DNA from: CAZRIP01 sp964600165
GTDB taxonomy: Bacteria > Elusimicrobiota > Elusimicrobia > UBA1565 > UBA9628
Length of the DNA: 35,021 nucleotides
Assembly: GCA_964600165.1 (NCBI GenBank)
Contig: CAZRIP010000024.1
Coordinates: forward strand, 1 to 35,021
Direction: 5' to 3'
Shown here: one piece after another, positions 14,399-22,227 of the stretch
Layout: the number at the start of each line of letters is the position of its first letter
How positions within the stretch are numbered: position 1 is the stretch's first letter
Notes under the pieces: generated by a model
Seen by the model: only the letters and a program-made list of their open reading frames with translations
Told to the model about the DNA's origin: nothing
The model's database searches: none
Translations under genes and position numbers: made by a program

Positions 14399-16795
14399 TT
14401 AAAGGCGGGTGGACTCTTCGGCGAACTGGCGCAGCAGGCGGCGGGCCGTGGCGTTGAGGTACATCACCTCGTCCCTGTTGCGGCCGACGACGGTGTAGCC
14501 GTGGGGGTGGAAGACGATGCCGGCCTTCGAGGCGCGGACGAACACGTGGGTCGGGTGGCGCCGCAGGAAGGCCGCGAAGGCCTTGACCGTCTTGACGTGG
14601 CCGATCTTGGCCTCGACTTCGACGCGGCTGTCGTGCCCTTCATAACGATAAGTCAGCTCGTTCTCGCGCTTACCCGACAGGTACTCGAGCTCGAGCTTGT
14701 TGAGCAGCTCGGTCAGGCGGTCCTGGATCGCCTGGACGGCCTTGCGGCTCTCGGCGATGATCGTGTAGCCGACGTTGCCGGCGGCCTTGACGGCCGGCAC
14801 CAGGTGAAACAGCACGCCCGCGCGCTTCTGCGGGTCGAACTGGACGTCCTGGTTGTCGGGGCGCTCGAAGAAGTCGAGGAAATGGTCGACGCTCATGCCG
14901 ACGAGGTTCGGGCGGACGTCGTGGTCCATGCTCTTGTAGCGGATCGGCGCGCGCACCGTCTCATGGCGCAGCGCGCCGTACTGATACACGCCGCCCGTCA
15001 GCCCGGCCGCGGCGACGAGCGGATGCGTCGTGCCGGTCAGGCGGATGTTGTTCTCGATGTAATAGACGTCGTAGCCGCCGTCCTTTTGCGGGATGGCGGC
15101 GAAGTCCGTGCCGAACCGGCCGACGACGCCCTGGCGCGCCAGCTCCGTGGCCGCCTCGTAGGCCGCGCGCTCGATGACCTTGCGGTAGGCCTTGTCGGCG
15201 GAGAGGTTCGCGCCGATGTAGTTGTTGCCGTCGATCAAGATCTGCTCGTGCGACGAGAGGATGTGCACGCTGCCGTCGGGCCGGATCTCGGACTGCACGC
15301 TCGGGAAGGTGGCGCGGTCGATGCCGGGGATGAACTCCTCGACGGCGGCGCCCTCGTTGGCCATCATCGTCGCGAAGGTGTCGATCGAGCCGTCCTCGTT
15401 CGGGACGCCGACCTTGGCCGCCGCGAGCTTGTCGACGAAATTCTTGCGGGCCGCGGCCGCGGGCAGCGCGTGCCAGTCCGTCACCGTCGGGAACAGGTTG
15501 CCCTCGCCGGAGGAGCCGAGGTTGAGCTTGACCGCGACGCGCGAGGATTCGGGGTGCCGAGCGACCAGCGCCTCGGAGGCCCGCGCGGCCGCCTCGGGGC
15601 TGTACACGTCCTCGGCGCCGTCGGCGAGCTTGATGCGCACTTTTTTCGTGCCTTTATAGCGCGACAGCGCGGCCTTGAAGACCTTGCGCCCGCCGCTCTT
15701 GGTGCCCCAGTAGATCATCGACGGGTGCGCGGCGTAGACGGAGTTCGGGATGCCGAGCTCGCGCGCGATCTGCCACTCGTAAGGGCCGCCCATGTACGGG
15801 TAGAGCACGGCCGGCGCGCCGATGCGGGCGATCGCGTCGCGGATCTCGCCGAGCTTGCCGGCGTGCTTGGGATCGAGGAGCTTTTGGGACAAAAAGTCGG
15901 TGCCCTCGTCGCCGAGCGCGACGAAATGGACGCGCTTGCGGATCTCGGCGGCGTCCTTGTGCCCGCGCAGCACGTGCTTGATCATCGACTCGTCGATCGG
16001 CATGGCGGTCACGAAGATCACGTTGACGCCGGGGTCGCTCGCCCAGAGGATCTGGGCCAAGCTGCGCATGTCGTAGTAGTTCAAGCCCGGCGTGCCGTCG
16101 TCCTTGAACGAGTACGAGTTGACGAGCACGTAGGTGCGCTGAGGGCTCTTCTGCCAGGCCTGCAAGGCTTCGCGCTGCCGGCCGGCGGCCGTCGCGTCGT
16201 AGGGCGCGCGCACGCTCTCGGGCAGCTTGCCCGCGAGGACGTCCGCGGTGTGTGCCTGAGGATTGAGGACGAGCGAGCCCTCGAAGAAAGCGTTCAGCGA
16301 CTCGGCGACGGCCGACGGGTCCTGGGTGCGGGAAAGCGCCGCCAGCCACTTCTGGCCTTGAGCGCCTTGCGCGGCCAGGTTCTCGCGCAGCGCCGGCAGC
16401 GAGGCGAGGGGGATCGAATGCGCGGCGGCCGCGGGGCCGGACAGCGCCGAGACCGGCAGGGCCGGCAGCGCGCCGGCCGGAGTCTGGGCCGAGGCGGCCC
16501 GCGGGACGATCTGGATGGCCTTGGCTTGAGCGTCGAAGGCGACGGAGGCGCCGGCCGGGGCGGAGCGCAGGGCCTGGCTCGCCTCGAGGCTGATCGCGGC
16601 GAGGTCGCGCGGCGGCAGATTGAGGCCTGAGTTGAGATTGACGAGCCAGCCGTTGAAATCGGGCATCCCGGCCACGACGACCGGGCTGACGTTGACCGGG
16701 CCGCGGGCCTCGACGTCGGCCGCGAAGGCGCGAGGCGCGGCGGAGACCGCCAACAGCGCCGCCAGCAGCATCGCGGGGGAGATTCGCCTCATCAC
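14399..16795 (-). CDS. Exported PGM1-like ATP-grasp peptide ligase
   Basis: 798 residues, starting GTG-ATG (ATG at 16792 possible). 1-26: signal peptide ending AFAAD. 27-215: Ala/Pro/Leu-rich, with FFEGS at 170-174. About 220-360: a Rossmann-like pre-ATP-grasp domain (YVLVNSYSF, then VIFVTAMPID and VLYPYMGGPYEW). About 365-600: ATP-grasp, with AVKLNLGSSGEGN (421-433: ATP-binding lysine and Gly-rich loop), VEEFIPG (485-491) and YYIENNIRLTGTTHP (578-592: metal-binding Glu and Asn). About 650-700: a PGM1-type C-terminal segment around GNVGYTIIAESRKAV. 700-798: a charged tail unlike the family. PGM1 and relatives form peptide bonds with non-standard N-terminal amino acids in peptide antibiotics. 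The export signal is odd for an ATP-dependent enzyme. It lies upstream of the ATP-grasp/MFS gene in the same direction, 106 bases apart. Family call good; product unknown. Confidence 0.88.
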   Translation of the reverse strand: MMRRISPAMLLAALLAVSAAPRAFAADVEARGPVNVSPVVVAGMPDFNGWLVNLNSGLNLPPRDLAAISLEASQALRSAPAGASVAFDAQAKAIQIVPRAASAQTPAGALPALPVSALSGPAAAAHSIPLASLPALRENLAAQGAQGQKWLAALSRTQDPSAVAESLNAFFEGSLVLNPQAHTADVLAGKLPESVRAPYDATAAGRQREALQAWQKSPQRTYVLVNSYSFKDDGTPGLNYYDMRSLAQILWASDPGVNVIFVTAMPIDESMIKHVLRGHKDAAEIRKRVHFVALGDEGTDFLSQKLLDPKHAGKLGEIRDAIARIGAPAVLYPYMGGPYEWQIARELGIPNSVYAAHPSMIYWGTKSGGRKVFKAALSRYKGTKKVRIKLADGAEDVYSPEAAARASEALVARHPESSRVAVKLNLGSSGEGNLFPTVTDWHALPAAAARKNFVDKLAAAKVGVPNEDGSIDTFATMMANEGAAVEEFIPGIDRATFPSVQSEIRPDGSVHILSSHEQILIDGNNYIGANLSADKAYRKVIERAAYEAATELARQGVVGRFGTDFAAIPQKDGGYDVYYIENNIRLTGTTHPLVAAAGLTGGVYQYGALRHETVRAPIRYKSMDHDVRPNLVGMSVDHFLDFFERPDNQDVQFDPQKRAGVLFHLVPAVKAAGNVGYTIIAESRKAVQAIQDRLTELLNKLELEYLSGKRENELTYRYEGHDSRVEVEAKIGHVKTVKAFAAFLRRHPTHVFVRASKAGIVFHPHGYTVVGRNRDEVMYLNATARRLLRQFAEESTRL

Positions 16796-16902
16796 CCTTA
16801 TTATTGTTGATCTTCGTCAATTCCGCCATGGTCCATAAGGGACCGATTCCCGGGCCCCTAGGACCTAGGCGAGGAGGGCCTCTTAGGAGCCGTAAAAGGA
16901 GC

Positions 16903-16908
16903 TATAAT
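16903..16908 (+). promoter_or_regulatory. Consensus -10 box for a near-leaderless transcript
   Basis: TATAAT at 16903-16908 is a perfect -10 hexamer 9 bases before the ATG at 16918. A transcript would begin within a few bases of the start codon. AGGAG motifs lie upstream of the -10 box (16885-16902) and so would not be transcribed. The -35 region has no clear match. Confidence 0.55.
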
Positions 16909-16917
16909 TGAATTCCG

Positions 16918-17760
16918 ATGTGCAGGCTCTACGGGCAGATCAGCCCGTCGTCGCGGACGGCCTACGACCATCTCGCCCAAAGCGAGCGGTCTCTTCTGCG
17001 CCAGGCGAACTACCGCCGCAAGGACCTCCAGCGGGACGGCTGGGGCATCGGCTGGTTCGACGGCCGCGGCGCCGAGGTCTCGAAGAGCCCGAAGGCCGCG
17101 TTCGCGGAAATTCCCCGCTTCAAGCGCCTGGCCGCCAAGGCCAAGTCGCGCGTCGTGATCGGCCATCTTCGGGCGGCGTCCAACCCGATGGGGCTCTCGC
17201 GCCGCGAGCTGATGCGCGCCGACAACGCCCAGCCCTTCACCGACGGCCGCTTCGTCTTCGCCCACAACGGCACGGTGCTCGTGGCCAAGGACGTGCTGAA
17301 GTTCCTCGGTCCGTATCGCGCCCGTATCAAGGGAAGCAACGACAGCGAGATCTATTTCTGGCAGTTCGTGAAGTTCTACGACATGCATCGCGACGTGCCG
17401 AAGGCGCTGCGCGCCTGCGTCGAGGAGCAGTGGACGCTGTGGAGCTACCGCCCGGCGAAGTGGCGCAAGAAGAACCCGCGCCCCTACATCGGCCTCAACA
17501 CGCTCGTCGGCGACGGCGCGTCGTTGTGGGGGATGTGCGCCTTCCCTGAAAAGCACCCCAAGCTCAGCCTCTTCAATCCCAAGCAGCAATGGGGACGGAT
17601 GGCGTGGGCGCGTCGAGGCGGCCGGGTCATCCTCGCCAGCGAGGACCTCGACGGCGGCGCTTGGGGCCATTTCGGAAATCCGGAGATCGTCACCGCGACC
17701 GTCTCCGGCGGCAAGGTCAAGCTCAAGCGCGAGACGTTCAAGCCCGGACCGGCGCGATGA
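16918..17760 (+). CDS. Class II glutamine amidotransferase (YafJ-like)
   Basis: This 280-residue protein begins MCRLYG, with Cys2 as the expected N-terminal nucleophile after removal of Met. Ntn-hydrolase glutaminase motifs follow: RDGWGIGWFDG (about 39-49), VIGHLRAASNP (79-89) and DNAQPFTDGRFVFAHNGT (103-120). In this fold the Arg of HLRAAS and the Asn-Gly pair bind glutamine, from which the enzyme releases ammonia. No synthase domain is attached, as in YafJ-type stand-alone members, so the acceptor is unknown. The C-terminal third has an ILASEDLDGG strand region typical of the family. The gene starts a three-gene operon: its stop overlaps the next ATG (ATGA). A near-consensus -10 box sits just before the start codon. 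Family call is secure; pathway is not known. Confidence 0.92.
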   Translation: MCRLYGQISPSSRTAYDHLAQSERSLLRQANYRRKDLQRDGWGIGWFDGRGAEVSKSPKAAFAEIPRFKRLAAKAKSRVVIGHLRAASNPMGLSRRELMRADNAQPFTDGRFVFAHNGTVLVAKDVLKFLGPYRARIKGSNDSEIYFWQFVKFYDMHRDVPKALRACVEEQWTLWSYRPAKWRKKNPRPYIGLNTLVGDGASLWGMCAFPEKHPKLSLFNPKQQWGRMAWARRGGRVILASEDLDGGAWGHFGNPEIVTATVSGGKVKLKRETFKPGPAR

Positions 17761-18143
17761 TCATGGCCGAGAAGCTCCGCCGCATGAAGTTCGGCTGGCA
17801 CGGCGACGGCGGCCACGGCGAGCGCATGATCGAGAAGATCCTCGCCGGCTCGAAGATGGCGACCTCGAGCATGGCCTACGAGACCGAGGACGCCGACCTG
17901 AAAGTAGGGGAGAAAGTCGAGCTCGTCGATAAAAAGGGCCGCGTCTTCGGCGTGATCATGATCCTCGACGTCCAGATCCGCGCCTTCAAGACCTTCGACG
18001 AGCCGCTGGCGGCGCGCTGCGGGCACACGCTCGACGAGCTGCGCGAGCTGATGAAGTTCGCCAACTCGCGCATGCCGGGGCCCGACGAGGAGATGCGCGT
18101 GACGTTCTTCAAGCTCGTCTCCGTCCCGCGCGCCCGCCCGTGA
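17757..18143 (+). CDS. ASCH-domain protein
   Basis: A 128-residue cytoplasmic protein starting at the ATG that overlaps the amidotransferase stop (ATGA); a second ATG two codons on (MIMAEK) is also usable. A longer upstream frame is only an out-of-frame reading of the amidotransferase gene. The core IEKILAGSKMATSSM, then LKVGEKVELVDKKGRVFGVI and ILDVQIRAFKTFD, fits the ASCH fold, a PUA-like beta barrel thought to bind RNA or modified nucleotides. Some members hydrolyse modified nucleosides such as N4-acetylcytidine. Which applies here cannot be read from the sequence. It is coupled on both sides (ATGA before, GTGA after), so it is made with the amidotransferase and the M20 peptidase. Family call moderate to good. 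Confidence 0.82.
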   Translation: MIMAEKLRRMKFGWHGDGGHGERMIEKILAGSKMATSSMAYETEDADLKVGEKVELVDKKGRVFGVIMILDVQIRAFKTFDEPLAARCGHTLDELRELMKFANSRMPGPDEEMRVTFFKLVSVPRARP

Positions 18144-19534
18144 TCGCCGCGCCGCTGCTGCTCTCCTTCTTCCTTTCCGACGCCCGCGCGGCCGACGCCG
18201 CCGCCAAGGCCCTGGCGCGCGATATTTATCAAGAGCTCGTCGAGCTGAACACGGCCCAGTCGGCCTTGGGCTCGACGCCGGCCGCCGAGGCGATGGCCAA
18301 GCGGCTGCTTTCCGCGGGGTTTCCGCCCTCCGACGTCCAGGTGGTGGGGCCGGACGCGCGGCACATGAACGTCGTCGCGCGGCTGCGCGGCAAGGGCAAG
18401 AAAAAGCCCATCCTCTGGATTTGCCACCTCGACGTCGTCGAGGCCAAACGGGAAGACTGGACGATGGACCCGTTCAAGCTGATCGAGAAAGACGGGTTCT
18501 TCTACGGGCGCGGCACCGGCGACGTCAAGGACGGCGACGCGCTGCTGGTGACGACGCTCATCCGCTTTAAAAAAGAAGGCTATCGCCCGGACCGCGATCT
18601 GATCGTCGCGCTGACCGCCGATGAAGAGAACGGCGACGCCAACGGCGTGGATTGGCTCCTTAAAAATCGGCGCGACTTGATCGACGCCGAGTTCGTGCTC
18701 AACCCCGACGCCGGCAACTTTCAAATCAAAGACGGTAAAAAGCAGCTGATCGGCATCCAGACGAGCGAGAAGCTCTACGCCGATTTCACGCTCGAGGTCC
18801 AGAACAAAGGGGGCCACAGCTCCCAGCCGCGGCCGGACAACGCGATCTATCAGCTCGCCGCGGCGCTGACGCGCTTGGCGGCCTACAAGTTTCCGTTCGA
18901 GCTCAACGAGACGACGCGCGAGTACTTCAAGCATCAGGCGGAGATCGTCAAAGGCGACGAGCAGGCGGATATTCGCGGGATCCTGAAAGACCCGCCGGAC
19001 ATGGCCGCCGAGGCGCGGCTTTCGCGCGACGCGTTCTACAACTCGCGCTACCATACGACGTGCGTGGCGACGCGCCTCGAGGCCGGCCACGCCAACAACG
19101 CGCTGGCGGGCTCGGCGAAGGCGGTCGTCAACTGCCGGATCTTGCCCGGGCACGCGCCGGAGGAAGCGCGCAAGCAGCTCGAGGCCGTCGTGGCCGATCC
19201 CGAGGTCTTCGTCGTCGCGCTCGACACCGCTTCGATGCGGCCGAACGAGCTGTCGCCGCTGCGGCCCGACGTCGTCGGCGTGCTCAAGAAGGTGAGCGAG
19301 CGGATGTGGCCCGGGCTTCCCGTCGTGCCGTTCATGGACGCGGGGGCCTCGGACAGCGCCTATACGCGCGCCGCGGGCATGCCTTCCTACGGAGTGCCCG
19401 GCGTGTTCGGGGACGTCGATGACGACCGGTCGCATGGGCGCGATGAAAGGATCATCGCCGATGAGTTCTACGCTGGAGTGGACTTCTTCTACGAGTTCAA
19501 CAAGGCGCTGACGGGCTCGACTCTAGCGCGCTGA
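18140..19534 (+). CDS. Exported M20-family metallopeptidase
   Basis: 464 residues with a GTG start overlapping the previous stop (GTGA). Residues 1-18 are a short signal peptide (LLLSFFLSDARA). The M20 zinc centre is complete: CHLDVV with His96 and Asp98, GRGTGDVKDG with bridging Asp128, TADEENGD with Glu162 and Glu163, NPDAG with Asp190, and SHGRDERI with His432. GGHSSQP (224-230) and a lid domain between the two halves also fit. M20 enzymes remove or split amino acids or acyl groups from small peptides and N-acyl amino acids. The export signal places it in the periplasm, where it could trim peptides for the nearby transporters. It is the last gene of the three-gene operon and the last one before base composition changes at about 19.54 kb. 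Family secure; substrate unknown. Confidence 0.92.
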   Translation: MIAAPLLLSFFLSDARAADAAAKALARDIYQELVELNTAQSALGSTPAAEAMAKRLLSAGFPPSDVQVVGPDARHMNVVARLRGKGKKKPILWICHLDVVEAKREDWTMDPFKLIEKDGFFYGRGTGDVKDGDALLVTTLIRFKKEGYRPDRDLIVALTADEENGDANGVDWLLKNRRDLIDAEFVLNPDAGNFQIKDGKKQLIGIQTSEKLYADFTLEVQNKGGHSSQPRPDNAIYQLAAALTRLAAYKFPFELNETTREYFKHQAEIVKGDEQADIRGILKDPPDMAAEARLSRDAFYNSRYHTTCVATRLEAGHANNALAGSAKAVVNCRILPGHAPEEARKQLEAVVADPEVFVVALDTASMRPNELSPLRPDVVGVLKKVSERMWPGLPVVPFMDAGASDSAYTRAAGMPSYGVPGVFGDVDDDRSHGRDERIIADEFYAGVDFFYEFNKALTGSTLAR

Positions 19535-19584
19535 ACCGTTTTACGAGGGCGTGGCGTATGTGGCACTCCTTATTTGACTGTTAG

Positions 19585-20223
19585 GTGAAAAACTCTTACG
19601 ACGGCGCCGCACGGAAGGTTTTAGCGCAGGCAGAGGACCTCACTAAGCTCTTTGAGACTGCCGTCGGGCCTGCGATTGATGATGTCTGCATCGCTGTCGA
19701 CAGAGCGCTCACCGCAATCGTCACACTTGATTCGCATGCTATACGAATGCCTGAACAACAGCGGTTGCAATGTTCGCGGATGATTCTGCTGTTCGGGAAG
19801 GCGCTGACTGATATATTAGGAGCCGTAGAACTTTTAACGAATGGCTACGACGAGCTCTGCCTGGGCGTGATGCGCTCCGCAATGGAGTCTTGGGCTACAG
19901 CAATCATTATTGGCTGTGATTCGCAGGCAGGGCGGCAGTTCATGGAAGGCCGGCTATCGACGAATGACTCCATTAAGCGAGTCTTACGCCACAAGGCCGT
20001 GAATTCAGATCCTGAATGGAAACGCCAGATTGCTGAAACCTACAAGGCTCTTCATAGTTTCGCACACCCCACAGCGGTGGGTCTCGTGCCGATGGTAAGC
20101 GACGACGGGCTATTCCTTGGCGGCAGATTCCGCCAAACGCGGATCGAGAACTACCGACAAATTCTTACGGGTTGCGCTCAGATGGCACGTAACATTGAGG
20201 TTGCCGTACCTAAGTTGTTCTGA
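19585..20223 (+). CDS. Hypothetical helical protein of the defence island
   Basis: A 212-residue, mostly helical soluble protein with a GTG start and only a weak ribosome binding site; the first residues MKNSYDGAARKVL are plausible but the start is not certain. It has no signal peptide or clear membrane segment. The stretch AVELLTNGYDELCLGVMRSAMESWATAIII resembles the helix pair of DUF5677-like proteins associated with phage or defence loci (pattern LLxxGxxxxxxxxxRSxxExW), but the match is by eye only. HSFAHPTAVGLV near residue 150 could hold a conserved His. Codon use (TTA, ATA, CTC mixed) differs from the genes to its left, which supports acquisition with the neighbouring defence genes. It is convergent with the HipA-like gene 84 bases away. 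Function unknown. Confidence 0.75.
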   Translation: MKNSYDGAARKVLAQAEDLTKLFETAVGPAIDDVCIAVDRALTAIVTLDSHAIRMPEQQRLQCSRMILLFGKALTDILGAVELLTNGYDELCLGVMRSAMESWATAIIIGCDSQAGRQFMEGRLSTNDSIKRVLRHKAVNSDPEWKRQIAETYKALHSFAHPTAVGLVPMVSDDGLFLGGRFRQTRIENYRQILTGCAQMARNIEVAVPKLF

Positions 20224-20307
20224 AAGCGCCTACGACGAAAGCTGATGAAGCTCGAGTTCAAGTTCGATTGGAAATACTAATGTGAGTCGTGCCTTGACTC
20301 TTGCTTA

Positions 20308-21627
20308 TTAGATTGGCCTTAGCAGCCTTTTGATGCGCTTGATTTCGCTCGGCTTGACCTTTGCTTTCGCTGCAAATTCAGGCCAGGCTTCGACGGCTTC
20401 CCGAACTTGCTTAAGGATCGAAGGCGCTTCGCCGATCGCGAACCGATCCGCCAGCGCCAGGCAATCCTCTTTCGAGATTTCGGCGAACTTACCGTTGACG
20501 GACATTAGGTGCTGGCTCGTCCAGTCACCGTGCGGATTATGGGCGAAGGTGATGTCATAGGCGGGGGAAAATTCCCATGTCCCGCCTTCTTTGAGTAGGA
20601 ACGAGAAATTTTTCGTGTGATCGTCGCAGTTGCGTCCCATCACGTTCAAGGCCATGCGCCGAAACGCCTCGATGTCTGCCGAATGTCCGAGCTTAAGCTG
20701 GCGCATCGCCATGAAGAGTTGCTCGTAGCTGTTAGCGGATTTTTTCTTGAAATCTAGATGGTCCATAGCGCACAGGCTTTGAAGATGATGCTTCGTGCCA
20801 TCGTCCTCGCGGTCGAAGCGCTTGGTCATGAAATGAGCCCGTTCGTTCTCTTCGAGCAGCCGCGACTCGGGAATGCTTATACCACACTGCTTGGCCATGA
20901 GATAGTAGGCGTATTCGATCCGTCCGAAATCCTGAGACTGGCCCAGCTCTCGATCCTCGCCCATCCCATCGAACTTCAAGAGCCAATGCTCGAATCCGGG
21001 AAGCAGGGCGAATTGCCCGGATCGAATCTCATGGGTCTTGGGATTCCAGCCGATGACGGCCTTGGCGCGAGCGCCGTTTGCGGAGGTGCCGACTTCTATG
21101 ATGCTTCGGAGCGCTGCCTCCGCTGCCGTGTTGTCCTCAAAATTACCAGTGACGACCTTTCGAGCAATGGACACGAGCTCGCCCATCTTAAGCGCTGTCG
21201 GAATTTTCGTTTGTGGTCCTCGCGCGGGTTTGAATTCGAGCGCGCCCATCGCGCGCTTGCCCATGTAAGCCAGCCTGTCGAGAGCCGTGATTCGGGACTT
21301 GGCGATACCGCGCTCGGCCATATACTTGTCGATGAGCGCGTTTCCGAAGTCATCGGGTAGCGCGTCGGCAAGCATTGCCGGTAACCGCCGATAGGTGGCC
21401 TCCGGAAGATCCCCAAAGACGTAGGTCTTCTCCGTGTCATTCGCAGGCATATTAAGCGGGGCGAGCTGAATCCCGGTGCGGCCGAAGGTCTTATCGTATG
21501 CGAAAACGTAGTAGTCGAGCTTCGGGTCAAGGGCGCAGGCCCCGACAAAGAGGTCCCAAATGTAGACCTCGATCCGGTGGACCGGATGGTATCGCTCAAC
21601 TTTCGGCTTGCTAGCTCGCTTGGCCAT
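20308..21627 (-). CDS. hipA: HipA-family serine/threonine kinase toxin
   Basis: 439 residues. The N-terminal part (about 20-110) matches the HipA N1 subdomain, with VFAYDKTFGRTGIQLAPLNM. The kinase core shows a Gly/Ala-rich loop GTSANGARAKA (180-190), the ATP-binding lysine in HWLLKFDG (Lys218), the catalytic loop NVMGRNCDDHTKN (328-340) and the metal-binding SPAYDIT (Asp358). HipA kinases phosphorylate glutamyl-tRNA synthetase or other targets and cause growth arrest. The ATG overlaps the preceding HTH gene by 17 bases, the usual antitoxin-toxin order. Length is normal for the family and no key residue seems missing. The symbol is given at family level, since the exact target may differ from E. 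coli HipA. Confidence 0.92.
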   Translation of the reverse strand: MAKRASKPKVERYHPVHRIEVYIWDLFVGACALDPKLDYYVFAYDKTFGRTGIQLAPLNMPANDTEKTYVFGDLPEATYRRLPAMLADALPDDFGNALIDKYMAERGIAKSRITALDRLAYMGKRAMGALEFKPARGPQTKIPTALKMGELVSIARKVVTGNFEDNTAAEAALRSIIEVGTSANGARAKAVIGWNPKTHEIRSGQFALLPGFEHWLLKFDGMGEDRELGQSQDFGRIEYAYYLMAKQCGISIPESRLLEENERAHFMTKRFDREDDGTKHHLQSLCAMDHLDFKKKSANSYEQLFMAMRQLKLGHSADIEAFRRMALNVMGRNCDDHTKNFSFLLKEGGTWEFSPAYDITFAHNPHGDWTSQHLMSVNGKFAEISKEDCLALADRFAIGEAPSILKQVREAVEAWPEFAAKAKVKPSEIKRIKRLLRPI

Positions 21628-21934
21628 GCGTCCTTTGGCTCCTGCGCGCGCGCGCTCGCAGCCGCGTGCCGAGCGCCGGTGTCATGTGGAGGGGATTGAT
21701 CGTCACTTGCGGCGCTAGCGCTTGTAGCCATTCTTGGCGATCAAGCGCGCGCGCGACACGGATGAGCGTGCTGAGGTTTGCGCCCTGCCCCGATTCGAGA
21801 TGGCGGAGTGCGGACAAGCTGACGCCGGCCTGGGCGGACAAGGCTTGCTGGGTGAGGTTCCGCTGAAGTCTGAGCGAGCGAATGTTCTCGCCGATGGCTT
21901 GTGCGAGTTCTTCGACGCTAGAAATGTCAGTCAT
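21611..21934 (-). CDS. hipB: XRE-family HTH antitoxin (HipB-like)
   Basis: A 107-residue protein with a Cro/C1-type helix-turn-helix at about 18-72: IRSLRLQRNLTQQALSAQAG, then VSLSALRHLESG and a helix LSTLIRVARAL. The form 'SLSALRHLESG.GANLSTL' is typical of the HTH partner of HipA-like kinases. The C-terminus is Arg-rich (RLRARARRSQRTHG) and extends into the toxin overlap. It should repress its own promoter and hold the kinase inactive. The ATG at 21934 has GAAAGG at a normal distance and a consensus promoter 60-90 bases upstream. Family firm; the hipB name is by position and type. Confidence 0.9.
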   Translation of the reverse strand: MTDISSVEELAQAIGENIRSLRLQRNLTQQALSAQAGVSLSALRHLESGQGANLSTLIRVARALDRQEWLQALAPQVTINPLHMTPALGTRLRARARRSQRTHGQAS

Positions 21935-21993
21935 AACACCTTTCTTTAGATCAGCTATGCTGTAATTTCATATTAAATGATCTTTCTAGAACA

Positions 21994-22022
21994 ATAATAA
22001 CAGATCGCATGACATATGTCAA
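21994..22022 (-). promoter_or_regulatory. Consensus sigma70 promoter of the hipBA pair
   Basis: On the minus strand TTGACA (22022-22017) and TATTAT (21999-21994) are separated by exactly 17 bases, close to the ideal sigma70 promoter. A 10-bp palindrome GACATATGTC (22011-22020) overlaps the -35 box and is a likely repressor half-site pair for the HTH antitoxin. Confidence 0.8.
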
Positions 22023-22105
22023 GGCATCTGTTAAGTACTTAATAAGAGCGATTATCATCTTTTAGTCCATAGAATCATCTTAATTAGAGCTTGTATCTAT
22101 TGACG

Positions 22106-22170
22106 GCGAGTACAGTGAAATACTACGCTCAGAGGCGTAGCACTCGAGCGTAGTATTTCACTGTACTCGC
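22106..22170. repeat. Long inverted repeat: 25-bp perfect arms, 15-base loop
   Basis: The arm at 22106-22130 (starting GCGAGTACAGTG) is the exact reverse complement of 22146-22170. The loop holds GCGTAG (22135-22140), which can also pair with CTACGC in the left arm, giving an alternative fold. It lies between the end of hsdR and the hipBA promoter. There is no T-tract on either side, so it is not a standard terminator. Confidence 0.85.
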
Positions 22171-22227
22171 TTGAGGCGGCTTCTCGACGCGGGGATCATG
22201 CGCTCGAGATAGAGCTCCCCTGCGGGC

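Noticed and set aside
14501..16630. Plus-strand open frame of about 709 codons opposite the PGM1-like gene
   Set aside because: Shadow of the real gene; no motif, no ribosome binding site, low-complexity translation.
17589..17756. Upstream extension of the ASCH gene
   Set aside because: Reads the end of the amidotransferase gene out of frame and is Arg-rich; the ATGA overlap gives the natural start.
20284..20300. Small hairpin GAGTC-7-GACTC between the convergent unknown and HipA genes as a terminator
   Set aside because: Only a 5-bp stem and no real T-tract.
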